This document shows positions 5,779-5,801 of a DNA stretch of 5,801 nucleotides, piece by piece. Each line of letters opens with the position of its first letter. The stretch's first letter is position 1. Origin of the DNA: Calditrichota bacterium (lineage in GTDB: Bacteria; Calditrichota; Calditrichia; RBG-13-44-9; J075); NCBI GenBank assembly GCA_003695285.1, contig RFIL01000017.1:1-5801 (forward strand), read 5' to 3'. The translations under genes were made by a program, and so were the position numbers. The notes under the pieces are model-generated. The model saw nothing but the letters and a program-made list of their open reading frames with translations, was not told the origin of the DNA and made no database searches.

Positions 5779-5801
5779 AATCATTTGCCTGGTTACCTCT
5801 C

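Overview
The window looks like a bacterial chromosome of moderate GC content (mid-40s percent, judged by eye). The densely packed genes are all on the + strand and use ATG, TTG and GTG starts. A lipobox-bearing HtrA protease and the family mix would fit a Gram-negative lineage such as the FCB or Calditrichota-like phyla. That placement is an inference; nothing here proves the taxon.

Layout. Positions 1-153 hold the tail of a gene with the start of a CHRD domain. It stops early, and the domain seems to continue in another frame, so this is probably a broken gene. Next come a solitary, divergent EcfT-like membrane protein (217-957, TTG start) and, 5 bases later, the tRNA pseudouridine synthase truA (963-1694). 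A 122-base gap with a possible promoter and a strong hairpin follows. Then a tight block runs tal (transaldolase, 1817-2467), a lipoprotein-type HtrA protease (2467-3699), purB (3699-4997) and a PurC homologue (5017-5724). Tal/htrA and htrA/purB overlap by one base (TAATG), and purC-like follows after 19 bases behind a strong ribosome binding site, so the block is very likely one transcript. The last 77 bases hold inverted-repeat sequence and no gene.

How the genes may work together. Transaldolase feeds the pentose phosphate pathway that supplies ribose 5-phosphate for PRPP. PurB acts twice in purine synthesis, and PurC normally makes the substrate for PurB's first reaction. HtrA is an envelope quality-control protease sitting inside a metabolic operon.

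The most notable point is the last gene. It is a full-length, uninterrupted member of the SAICAR synthetase family, and its length lets it align with E. coli PurC almost without gaps. Yet the residues expected to hold CAIR and define both family signatures are replaced (R94 to Y, S100 to D, D129 to L, D175 to S, K177 to Q, R199 to T). Several residues expected on the ATP/metal side remain (K13, K82, K123, E179, D191). It may be a neofunctionalised ligase or a pseudoenzyme rather than a true PurC. Automatic annotation would probably call it purC.
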